Source of the DNA: Treponema sp.
Lineage (GTDB): Bacteria > Spirochaetota > Spirochaetia > Treponematales > Breznakiellaceae
Assembly: GCA_031276615.1 (NCBI GenBank)
Contig: JAISND010000142.1
Location: forward strand, 1-6,749
Direction of reading: 5' to 3'
DNA length: 6,749 nucleotides
This document shows, in pieces, positions 1 through 6,537 of this stretch (positions are counted from its first letter, which is position 1; each line of letters starts with the position of its first letter). A program made the position numbers and the translations under genes. A model generated the notes under the pieces. It did not search any database. It saw nothing but the letters and a program-made list of their open reading frames with translations, and was not told the DNA's origin.

Positions 1-1002
1 ACTCCGTACCAGCGGGTCATAAGCCAGATTGACGGAATTCCGCATCATGTCCCGGTCCGGGTGTATCAGCACATCCCCCGCGTTGTTGACAAGGAACGAT
101 GAGTTCGCGCCGGTTCCGAAGGTGTCGGCAAGCTCCCCGGAAGAAAAATACACCGTTGCGTAATCTTCCCGGTTCCCCGGCAGGGGAAAACGCATTACCA
201 AAACGGGTACGCCCCTGAAGAAAAATGTTCCGTTAAAAAGTTCTGTCCGGCCCGGGGGGCCGGTTTCGGCCCTGTTCCACGGAAACAGGGCCTGCCGCGC
301 AAGAATCGAAGAATCAATTTCGTGATCCGGAAAAAAGGATTCATTGACAAACAGGGAATTTCCGGACTCCCTTCCCGGGGAATTAAAACTTAATCCCGCA
401 ACGTCTCTGTGGGTCTCAAAGAAAAGTTTTATTTTCCGATCCCGCGAATCGCCGGGGCCGGTGTTATGCCAAAGAAGGGATACCGCCGCGCTGAGGGAAT
501 TCAGAACCGTTTCCGCCGTCACGGAGGCGCTGTTGTTCACGTCAAGATTGTTTTCCGCGGCCACGCGTTCCTGGGAGGAATGGATAAAAAACCATACAAG
601 CGCGCTTACAAGCCCCAGGGAAACAAAAAGGATAAGGGTGATCATTCCGGCCATTTTAAGTCCGATGGGAAACACCACCCTGATCCCGGTTCCGCTCTGC
701 CGCCGCCCGGCCGGGACTTCCGCCGCCGCGGGCGTGGCGGCCCGCTTTTCCCGCGCGGGAGTCTCCGTTGTTTCGGGAGCGTCTTGTCCGGCGGATTCCG
801 CCGGCGCCTCCGCCGTTTTCCGCGCCGCGGCCGGCAGGTCCGCGGCGGAACACGAAGCGGCAGTTCGGGCCGGACCCTCAACGCGGACAAAGCGGCCGTA
901 ATCGGCAAGGCTGTCCCTGCCGCCCTCCCGCTCCTGCCCTTCCCCGAAAAAAAACACCCCCACCCCGGGAACTTCCCGCGCTATGACTGTTTTCCTTCTC
1001 AC
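1..1002 (-). CDS. Membrane sensor protein with Cache-like periplasmic domain, N-terminal part (probable adenylate/guanylate cyclase)
   Basis: This minus-strand frame is open from position 1002 to the left edge, giving 334 residues with no stop; the C-terminus lies outside the window. The chosen start is GTG at 1000-1002, which overlaps the TGA of the upstream cyclase gene (GTGA). No ATG occurs in frame before residue 117. Residues 1-106 form a cytoplasmic, Ala/Pro/Glu/Arg-rich, low-complexity segment. FPIGLK at 111-116 leads into a membrane helix at about 117-140, followed by a periplasmic domain. Residues 298-316 (GANSSFLVNNAGD, then LIHPD) form a Cache-type signature that matches the same region of the neighbouring gene (GANESFLINGAGD, LVHPD), so the two are paralogues. 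By analogy a second helix, a HAMP domain and a cyclase domain should follow, but this is inference: no catalytic residue is visible. The start is the weakest part; GTG codons at residues 109-110 would remove the long cytoplasmic tail. Confidence 0.8.
   Translation of the reverse strand, partial: MRRKTVIAREVPGVGVFFFGEGQEREGGRDSLADYGRFVRVEGPARTAASCSAADLPAAARKTAEAPAESAGQDAPETTETPAREKRAATPAAAEVPAGRRQSGTGIRVVFPIGLKMAGMITLILFVSLGLVSALVWFFIHSSQERVAAENNLDVNNSASVTAETVLNSLSAAVSLLWHNTGPGDSRDRKIKLFFETHRDVAGLSFNSPGRESGNSLFVNESFFPDHEIDSSILARQALFPWNRAETGPPGRTELFNGTFFFRGVPVLVMRFPLPGNREDYATVYFSSGELADTFGTGANSSFLVNNAGDVLIHPDRDMMRNSVNLAYDPLVRS
999..1002 (-). other. Stop/start overlap GTGA coupling the two sensor genes
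   Basis: On the minus strand the bases GTGA contain the GTG start of the downstream sensor gene (1002-1000) and the TGA stop of the cyclase gene (1001-999). Such four-base overlaps are a common mark of operon partners with coupled translation. Only a weak G-rich stretch (GGGG, about 8 bases upstream) could act as a ribosome site, which fits re-initiation by terminating ribosomes. Confidence 0.65.
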
Positions 1003-2948
1003 CGGCCGTACCCCGCGTTTTCCGGATCCATGCGCCAGCCCGCCCGCAGTTCCGCCAGAGTACGCGGCCCGGCAGGCCCCGCGCACATGCGGCTTGTGCC
1101 GGGATCCGTTTTCGGCAGACGGTCGAGATCCCGCAGTATCGTCTCGCTCTCCTGCCGGTTCCGCATGTTCACCACGGCAAAAACCCGCAGGGGCTTTTCC
1201 TTGCCCTTCACCTCGATGCCCGGCATTTCTTCGGTTATCAGGGCGTCTCCGGCGAGTCTCCACAGGTTTTCCGTAATCAGAATATCGGTGTCAAAAAGAT
1301 CATTGGGGCCCTCGATGCGGGCGGCAAGGTTTACCGTGTCCCCGATAACCGTGTACTCCATCCGTTCATCGGAACCCATCTGCCCCGACACAACCTCGCC
1401 GGCATTTATCCCGCAGCCAATCCTGACAGGGCGTTCGTTTCCCCCGCCCGGCCGGGACAGGCTGAACCGTAAACGCTCGGCGTTCCAGTTCCGCAGTACC
1501 GCGCGCATCATCAGGGCGGAACGCATACAGGCCAGGGCGTCCAGCCGGGGATCGCCGTGGCTTGTCGCCGCGCCCCAGAGGGCCATTACCACCACGCCGT
1601 CCTGGGTAAGAAATTTGTCCACCAGTCCGCCGGAACAGCTTATGCAGGGCACAATCCTCGAAAGGAAAGAATTCACAAAGGCGACCAGATCCTGGGCGTT
1701 CATGTTTTCGGACAGTTCGTCAAAATCACGAATCATGGTGAAACAGACAGCGACGGTTTTGCTTTCCCCCGTCCGCCGAAGCTTTCCCTGCCGGGCAAGC
1801 CGCACCAGCGTTTTATTGGTGAACTTTTCAAAATTTTCAAGTCCGTGGCTCATGCCGATAAAACTCCGGGTCAGGACTCCTATTTCATCACGGCTCCTGT
1901 TTGTCAGGGAAATGTCGTAGTTTCCCTCTTCAATCATCTCCGAAGCCCGTGTCAGGGCCTTAAGGGGATTGGCGATAGTCCCGGAAAAGAGGATGATTGC
2001 GCATATCGCCAGGACCAGCACCGCCAGACTGATCAGTATGTTTCGCCTGACCGCAGCGGTTATGTCCGCCATGACCACGGACAGGGGAATCCTCGTGATC
2101 AGCGCCGCGTCCGCCGTGGACAGCCTCTGGCAGGCGCCGAAATATTCGCGGCCCTTTTCATCGGTATAAACGGTTTGATAACTCCGGCTGCCGTTTTCCA
2201 GGACGGATTTTACAAAAGCCTGATTCAGAAAATTCTGTTCCGTCACAAGCAGCTTTTGATCGGGATGAACAAGGAGATCCCCCGCACCGTTGATTAAAAA
2301 AGATTCGTTTGCCCCCGAATAAAAATTCGCCGCAAGGCTTTCGGCGGAAAAAAAGCAGACCCCTGTCTTCCGGGTTTCACCCGCTTCCTCCGCGGAGGGT
2401 TCCCCCGGACGCGCTTCTCCGTTATACGAAAAGATCAGCGCCAGCAGGGGTATTCCGAAGAAGGGGCCCGCGTTGAGCAGGATCACTTCCCCGGCCGCCG
2501 CCCGTTTCAGTTCTTCCCCGCGGCTTCGCGGAAAATTTTCGGCAAGCCCGGCATCAATGCCGCGGGCGGCAAAAAAATCCCGGTTGACAAGACTCTGCCC
2601 GCCGCCGCCCGGCGCGCCGGCATCGGGCAGCACCGCGGCAATGCCGGGGTTTTCCCTGAAAAAGAAATCCGCCCGGAAGCGCGGCCCGCCGTCCCCGGCA
2701 GGGGCAGGCATGCCGAGCTGTACTTTGGAGCCGGCCAAAGCAGCCTGAAGAAACGCCTCCGTCCCGGCGGCGATCCGTTTGTTCCGGGTAAAGTTGTTGT
2801 CCTCCGCGGTGATCCGCACATCCGATCCGACCAGAACCGAAACCATGACGGTTATCGCGCCCAGCGTAAAGATCAGCAGGGCGGAAATGACAAGCACAAG
2901 TTTCAGGCCTATAGGGAAACGGATCTTTTTCTGTACTCTTTTCCTCAA
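999..2948 (-). CDS. Membrane-bound class III adenylate/guanylate cyclase with Cache-like sensor and HAMP domain, metal site degenerate
   Basis: A complete gene of 649 residues. The start is TTG at 2946-2948, supported by an AGGAG six bases upstream. Membrane helix 1 is at about 17-41. A periplasmic sensor fills 42-300, with a Cache-like signature at 212-230 (GANESFLINGAGD, then LVHPD). Membrane helix 2 is at about 303-325. HAMP spans about 322-374, with the conserved Pro328 and DEIGVL at 354-359. The class III cyclase domain spans about 395-595. Seen there: Lys445 in VDKF, Thr533 in MEYTVIGDTVN, Asn540 and Arg544 in VNLAAR, which correspond to the base-selecting and transition-state residues of the family; Thr in place of Asp is typical of class IIIb enzymes. 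However, the family motif FxDIxxF reads FTMIRDF (Met405 where the first metal Asp is expected), and KFxGD is replaced by KFLTQDG with about three extra residues. Conversion of ATP or GTP to the cyclic nucleotide is therefore uncertain. About 55 residues follow the domain with no recognised motif. Confidence 0.93.
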   Translation of the reverse strand: MRKRVQKKIRFPIGLKLVLVISALLIFTLGAITVMVSVLVGSDVRITAEDNNFTRNKRIAAGTEAFLQAALAGSKVQLGMPAPAGDGGPRFRADFFFRENPGIAAVLPDAGAPGGGGQSLVNRDFFAARGIDAGLAENFPRSRGEELKRAAAGEVILLNAGPFFGIPLLALIFSYNGEARPGEPSAEEAGETRKTGVCFFSAESLAANFYSGANESFLINGAGDLLVHPDQKLLVTEQNFLNQAFVKSVLENGSRSYQTVYTDEKGREYFGACQRLSTADAALITRIPLSVVMADITAAVRRNILISLAVLVLAICAIILFSGTIANPLKALTRASEMIEEGNYDISLTNRSRDEIGVLTRSFIGMSHGLENFEKFTNKTLVRLARQGKLRRTGESKTVAVCFTMIRDFDELSENMNAQDLVAFVNSFLSRIVPCISCSGGLVDKFLTQDGVVVMALWGAATSHGDPRLDALACMRSALMMRAVLRNWNAERLRFSLSRPGGGNERPVRIGCGINAGEVVSGQMGSDERMEYTVIGDTVNLAARIEGPNDLFDTDILITENLWRLAGDALITEEMPGIEVKGKEKPLRVFAVVNMRNRQESETILRDLDRLPKTDPGTSRMCAGPAGPRTLAELRAGWRMDPENAGYGR

Positions 2949-2954
2949 TACTTT

Positions 2955-2959
2955 CTCCT
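2955..2959 (-). promoter_or_regulatory. Shine-Dalgarno AGGAG that fixes the TTG start of the cyclase gene
   Basis: The minus strand reads AGGAG, six bases (AAAGTA) and then TTG at 2948-2946. The next in-frame ATG codons are at residues 35 and 80, inside or beyond the first membrane helix, so the TTG start is preferred. Confidence 0.85.
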
Positions 2960-2960
2960 G

Positions 2961-2989
2961 CGGAACTTTGCCTGAAAAGCCAGGTTCCG
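2961..2989 (-). promoter_or_regulatory. Hairpin immediately upstream of the cyclase ribosome-binding site
   Basis: On the minus strand CGGAA (2989-2985) pairs with TTCCG (2965-2961), enclosing CCTG/CAGG (2984-2981 with 2974-2971) around a CTTTT-containing loop. The structure ends one base before the AGGAG. A competing stem AAGCC/GGCTT shares bases with the outer arm, so the two folds cannot coexist. It may tune translation of the cyclase gene or be a remnant of a second terminator; the function is inferred. Confidence 0.4.
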
Positions 2990-2997
2990 GCTTGTTG

Positions 2998-3021
2998 AAA
3001 AAACTGTCCGGACGGGGACAG
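2998..3021 (-). terminator. Rho-independent terminator of the lipoprotein gene
   Basis: On the minus strand, a short distance after the TAA of the lipoprotein gene, CTGTCC (3021-3016) pairs perfectly with GGACAG (3009-3004) across a six-base loop and is followed by TTTTTT (3003-2998). The A-rich bases before the stem can pair with the T tract, extending it to about 12 pairs with two G-T wobbles. This suggests the lipoprotein and the cyclase pair are separate transcription units, though I see no clear promoter between the terminator and the TTG start. Confidence 0.75.
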
Positions 3022-3045
3022 CTTCTTTGGCGTGGAATGCCTTCC

Positions 3046-6000
3046 TTAATGCCTCAGGTTGCCATCGGAATCAATTCCCCACGCGCCGTCAGCCCCGGCT
3101 ACCCTGAAGCGGTTATGGTACGCCGACACCAAGGTTCCGGAACTGTTATCGGAAAGCACCTTGAGTCCGGCTGCATAGACCGATGGAACAATGGCCGCCA
3201 CCGTTCCCGAACCGTCAAGGGCGCCAACAATCCGGATTGTCTGGGAGGCGAAAATATACACCGGATTGCCGATATCCATAAAGGCGTTATCCTTTATCAA
3301 AAAACTGCCGTTAAAGTAATACGCGCCCGGCCCTTCTCCCGCGGAGTTCCCTTCAACGCCGGCCTGTTCGCCCAGACTGAAAGTTCCGCCGTTCAGATAC
3401 ACCCCGCCGCCCTGGTATCCGCTGCCGGCAAGCGTTGTCGAGTTTCCGCTGAGTTTCGCGTTCCCCTTCATGTTAAAGACGCCGTTAAAAATATACACGC
3501 CGCCGCCGCTTGTTGCCTTGTTGCCGCTGCCCGCTCCGCCTATTACGCCGCCCGTCATTTCGAAGGTTCCATGATCGACGTATACGGCGCCGCCGGAGGA
3601 GGCCGTGTTGTTTTTTATCACGCCGCCCGACATGGCAAGCCGCGAGGAAGCGCCGTATAAATAAACCGCTCCGCCGTTTCCGCCTGAAAAGCCCCCTTGC
3701 AGGCTTACATGATTTTTTATTTCCAGGGAGGAATTGTCCGCATACACAAGCGGTTCACCCGCGCTAATCATGCCGCCGTCTATGGTTAAGGCCCCCGAGC
3801 CGTCGCCAAGGACAAGCGAGCAGCCGGGATTAACGGTAATAAACCTTCCGGTAAGGCCGGAACCCCGCGTGATGGTTTTCCCGCCGGATATGATTTGCGC
3901 GTGACGGACTTCACCGGTCTTGCCGACAACAACCGGGGCGCCGCTTGCCGTAATATCCTGGAGTATTTTAATGATCACGGGATTCGCGGTGTCTCCCGCG
4001 GCCAGATGGGTACTGGTAAGGGCCAGGGCCTGCGCCAAAGTCGAAAAGCCTCCCGCGTCGGGGCGGTATACGGGCATGTTTATGCCGGAGAGTTTTCCGG
4101 CGCTGTCAACCACCCAGGAAACCGAAGGATCGGCGGGATTCGGGACAACGTCGAATTTGAAGTGATTCGCCGCCGCGGTGCCCGCTCCGTCACGAATCAC
4201 CTGGGTACCTGTGTTGTAGGCATGGGGCCTGATAACAGCCGCCGGCATCGGGGCGGCAAGAACACCGCCCATGGTTATCGTCAGGCCGTTGTCAAGGTAC
4301 ACATCATTGTCCGGAGCAATCCTGGCGCCGCCGTTCATGGTAAAGACGGAAGTGTTGTGGCCCTGAAAACAGACGCCTCCGCCGTGAGCGCCCGCGGCAT
4401 TGCCGGATATCGGTCCCCCGTTCATGGTAAAGAAAGCGGCGGCGGCGCTTCCGTCCAGATACACTCCGCCGCCGGAGCCGTCCGCGGCATTGCCGGATAT
4501 CGTTCCCCCGTTCATGGTAAATAAAGCGCCCGGGCCCACATATGCCCCCGCGCCGCTGCCGGAAGCGCCGCCGCTCTTCCCGCCGGTGAGGGTGAGGTTG
4601 TTTCCAAGGCTTATGTTTTTGCCCGCGGTAATATTCAGAACGCGCCCCTGCCCCTGGGCATCAAGGACGCCCGGGTTCGCGGCGGAGAATCCTTCCATGA
4701 CAAGGGAAGGGAGAACAAGCCCGGCGGTATCGATCATGCCGTCAGAGCCCGCATTGGAACCGGCCGCCGCCCGGGTAACAGTTCCGCCGACCCTGACTGT
4801 CGCCGGGGCGGCGGGCATTCCCGGCCAAGCCGGGGGAAGGCTGGTCATCCAGCCGTTTATGAGCTTCAGCGCCCGCTGTACCGAAGCCAGGGCGGTCGCC
4901 TGGGTGGATCCCAGGTACCTGTCATCACCGTCCTCGCTGACATAGAAAACGGTATGAACCATATCGGCCCTGCTGTAATAAATGACGTAGGTTTTTTTTG
5001 TAATGTTGTCCGGCGCGGTCACCGTAACGGCAAGGGTATTTTCACCCTGGTTAAAGGCAAGCGGTGAAGCATGGACATGGGTATTTCCGGCGGTGTTGCC
5101 AAAGCCGGAAGAAATGCCGGTTCCCTGGTGTTCCGCGCCGAAGGTCTGGCCCGGTTTCAGGGTGACTGAAAGCCGGCTGATCGTCCCATCCGCCGTGCCC
5201 GACGCGGAATAGAAACTGACAGCGGGATTGAAAGATGCGGGGGTATACGCGCCCATCTCGTCAAAGGAAATATCAGCAGGTTCCGCGTCGGCGGGACTGA
5301 CGGCCTGGGTTGTCGCCTGTTCCCTGTTGCTCCAGTTGCTGATGACAAGGCCGGTTCGCGCCCGCACCCAGACCGAATACGTCGTATCCCCGTCCAGGCC
5401 TTTCAGGGTACAGGAAGTTCCGGTTATGTTGGTTACGTGAGCGGGATCCGCCGGGGCCGGAACGGACGGGGCGCTGGTATAGTAAATTTCATACGTCGCG
5501 GCTTCGGGCACCGCGCTCCAGCTTGCGCTGATCTGCGCAACTCCGGGGATCAGGGAATTCAGAACAGGCGCGCCCAGGGGCGTGTCCCCGAGAAAGCCGT
5601 TCCGGTCCACATACCAGGGCAGGGGGCCGCTGCCGGGGCTTACGGTAAAACGGCCGTGGTTGGCGGCTATCAGCGCAGGGTCCCCGGAAAGCACCCGGAC
5701 GGTACCGCCGCCGCCGTACGTTTCCGGGGTGATTGCCGCCACGGGAGGGGTTCCGGTTAAATCGCTTCCCACGGTAAGAGTTGTGCCCGCAGGCAGGTAT
5801 ACGTCGCTGTCCCGGGCTACCGTGGCGCCGTCCCGCATGATAAAGGAACTGGCCGCGTCCTGTATCAAAACGCCGGCGCCGGGCGCCGCGCTGCCGCCTG
5901 TCAGGGCAAGATTGTCCCCGATGGTTACCCGGGCGCCCCCGGCGATGTACAGAACCCGCAGGCCTGTTCCGGCGGCGTTGATCCTGCCGCCGCTTCCATA

Positions 6001-6399
6001 GCCCTTCAGCGTAAGGGGAGGATACACGGAACTGTCCCCGTCTATCCCCGCCATGCTGCCTCCGGGGCCGGTCAGGGCGGTGGATTTGATTTCCCCGGAA
6101 ATAAAGATCAGCGCCGGCAGGGGCCCGGAGTCGCCGTCTTTCCAGTTGCCGCCCCGGTACCGGATTTTGACAGCCTCTATCGCCTTCTGGACGGTCAGCA
6201 GGGGCGAATCCGCGGAAAGACCGTCATTGACGTCATTCCCCTTTTCGGAGACAAACCAGGCGTAATATTCACGGGCAGGCCCGGCCTCTTCAAGCCTGGC
6301 ATTAATATAGAAATTGAGGGGAAGATTATAAAGCTCGCAGCCGGCCAAAAAAAACAAAACGCTGAAAAAGAAAAACAGGGAATTACGGAAACTTGTCAT
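3046..6399 (-). CDS. Large modular beta-helix lipoprotein with FN3-like and cadherin-like domains, probable surface protein
   Basis: From ATG 6397-6399 the product has 1117 residues. A lipoprotein signal peptide ends in FFLAGC with the acceptor Cys21. Residues about 45-271 begin with FVSEKGNDVNDG and SPLLTVQKAIEAV, the opening of DUF1565/pectate-lyase-like beta-helix proteins. A fibronectin III-like domain follows at about 277-367 (ATYEIYY, TTYSVWVRART), then a cadherin-like beta-sandwich at about 373-477 ending in TKKTYVIYYSRA. A second helix module spans about 482-771 (FYVSEDGDD; three FTMNGG turns), and a third about 772-1116 (MSGGVIKNN, GGGVYIFNG, GGGVYLNGG). Each module ends in a similar cap of about 70 residues. 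There is no C-terminal autotransporter barrel, so lipid anchoring is the likely attachment. An envelope or surface adhesin-like role is inferred; no catalytic site was recognised. An upstream in-frame ATG at 6502-6504 (GAGG ten bases before it) would add 35 residues, but these are encoded by repeat DNA and would precede the signal peptide. The ATG at 6399 has no clear Shine-Dalgarno. Confidence 0.88.
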   Translation of the reverse strand: MTSFRNSLFFFFSVLFFLAGCELYNLPLNFYINARLEEAGPAREYYAWFVSEKGNDVNDGLSADSPLLTVQKAIEAVKIRYRGGNWKDGDSGPLPALIFISGEIKSTALTGPGGSMAGIDGDSSVYPPLTLKGYGSGGRINAAGTGLRVLYIAGGARVTIGDNLALTGGSAAPGAGVLIQDAASSFIMRDGATVARDSDVYLPAGTTLTVGSDLTGTPPVAAITPETYGGGGTVRVLSGDPALIAANHGRFTVSPGSGPLPWYVDRNGFLGDTPLGAPVLNSLIPGVAQISASWSAVPEAATYEIYYTSAPSVPAPADPAHVTNITGTSCTLKGLDGDTTYSVWVRARTGLVISNWSNREQATTQAVSPADAEPADISFDEMGAYTPASFNPAVSFYSASGTADGTISRLSVTLKPGQTFGAEHQGTGISSGFGNTAGNTHVHASPLAFNQGENTLAVTVTAPDNITKKTYVIYYSRADMVHTVFYVSEDGDDRYLGSTQATALASVQRALKLINGWMTSLPPAWPGMPAAPATVRVGGTVTRAAAGSNAGSDGMIDTAGLVLPSLVMEGFSAANPGVLDAQGQGRVLNITAGKNISLGNNLTLTGGKSGGASGSGAGAYVGPGALFTMNGGTISGNAADGSGGGVYLDGSAAAAFFTMNGGPISGNAAGAHGGGVCFQGHNTSVFTMNGGARIAPDNDVYLDNGLTITMGGVLAAPMPAAVIRPHAYNTGTQVIRDGAGTAAANHFKFDVVPNPADPSVSWVVDSAGKLSGINMPVYRPDAGGFSTLAQALALTSTHLAAGDTANPVIIKILQDITASGAPVVVGKTGEVRHAQIISGGKTITRGSGLTGRFITVNPGCSLVLGDGSGALTIDGGMISAGEPLVYADNSSLEIKNHVSLQGGFSGGNGGAVYLYGASSRLAMSGGVIKNNTASSGGAVYVDHGTFEMTGGVIGGAGSGNKATSGGGVYIFNGVFNMKGNAKLSGNSTTLAGSGYQGGGVYLNGGTFSLGEQAGVEGNSAGEGPGAYYFNGSFLIKDNAFMDIGNPVYIFASQTIRIVGALDGSGTVAAIVPSVYAAGLKVLSDNSSGTLVSAYHNRFRVAGADGAWGIDSDGNLRH
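3052..3264 (-). repeat. Third copy of the module-ending cap (protein repeat)
   Basis: Residues 1046-1116 of the lipoprotein. The shared framework is VYI, then a T.....G.L strand, AAIVPSVY, a G..V strand, F.V, and finally W.ID..GNL. It forms the extreme C-terminus of the protein. Confidence 0.7.
4087..4305 (-). repeat. Second copy of the module-ending cap (protein repeat)
   Basis: Residues 699-771 of the lipoprotein. It carries DVYL, a T...GG.L strand, AAVIRPHAY, G..V, AANHFKFDV and WVVDSAGKL, in the same order and at nearly the same spacing as the other two copies. Confidence 0.7.
4392..4528 (-). repeat. Pair of near-identical 47-bp direct repeats, period 90 bp
   Basis: Bases 4392-4438 and 4482-4528 match at 45 of 47 positions and lie exactly 90 bp (30 codons) apart. 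They encode successive beta-helix turns, FTMNGGTISGNAAD and FTMNGGPISGNAAG. The phase keeps the frame. Nucleotide identity is much higher than between the other turns, which points to recent duplication or gene conversion. Confidence 0.85.
5587..5805 (-). repeat. First copy of the module-ending cap (protein repeat)
   Basis: Residues 199-271 of the lipoprotein. It carries DVYL, a T..VGSDL strand, AAITPETY, G..V, AANHGRFTV and WYVDRNGFL. It closes the first beta-helix module just before the FN3-like domain. Confidence 0.7.
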
Positions 6400-6418
6400 T
6401 TTTTTATTCTTTTTTACA

Positions 6419-6478
6419 TGAGCCTGTTCCAAAACTAATTGACTGTGCGCTAAAGCGCACGGTTTTGGAACAGCCTCA
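6419..6478. repeat. Long inverted repeat with nested perfect hairpin in the lipoprotein leader
   Basis: The arms at 6419-6435 (tgagcctgttccaaaac) and 6462-6478 are reverse complements at 16 of 17 positions. Nested between them, gtgcgct (6445-6451) and agcgcac (6454-6460) pair perfectly across two bases. No T tract follows on either strand, so a terminator is unlikely. The element could be a small palindromic mobile repeat, or a regulatory structure in the 5' leader. Confidence 0.85.
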
Positions 6479-6480
6479 CA

Positions 6481-6519
6481 TAAGCCAATTTCAAAATTTG
6501 ACATTCTGAAATCGCCTCA
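6481..6519. repeat. Second, diverged inverted repeat adjacent to the first
   Basis: Arms 6481-6493 (taagccaatttca) and 6507-6519 are reverse complements at 10 of 13 positions. The arm resembles that of the neighbouring element (tRagcc, then ttYcaaaa) and carries the same C/G mismatch at arm position 5, so the two units probably share an origin. The heptamer acatRag stands at 6416, 6478 and 6519, bordering both units. Confidence 0.6.
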
Positions 6520-6537
6520 CATGAGATTCTCTCTCCT

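Noticed and set aside
642..908. Minus-strand open frame of 88 codons inside the left-hand sensor gene
   Set aside because: Arg/Pro-rich shadow in a different frame from the one carrying the helix and Cache signature; no start or motif supports it.
409..1920. 503-codon open frame on the plus strand
   Set aside because: It lies antisense to the two sensor genes, whose minus-strand frames show membrane helices, HAMP and cyclase motifs. The translation is Arg/Ser/Pro-rich with no recognisable domain. Such shadows are expected in GC-rich DNA.
3046..3264. C-terminal autotransporter barrel as in polymorphic outer-membrane proteins
   Set aside because: The GG-rich turns resemble such proteins, but the last 70 residues are a third copy of the internal cap and the protein ends there. 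There is no barrel and no terminal aromatic.
2779..3660. 293-codon plus-strand frame spanning the cyclase start, the terminator and the lipoprotein 3' end
   Set aside because: It runs antisense across two genes and a terminator, without a motif or a ribosome site that I can support.
4400..4945. Plus-strand Pro/Ala-rich frame inside the lipoprotein gene
   Set aside because: Antisense of the Gly/Ala-rich beta-helix repeats; the composition is explained by the complementary codons.
6419..6478. Inverted repeat read as a bidirectional terminator
   Set aside because: Neither strand has a T tract directly after the stem, and it lies at the 5' end of the lipoprotein gene between divergent genes, where a terminator is not expected.
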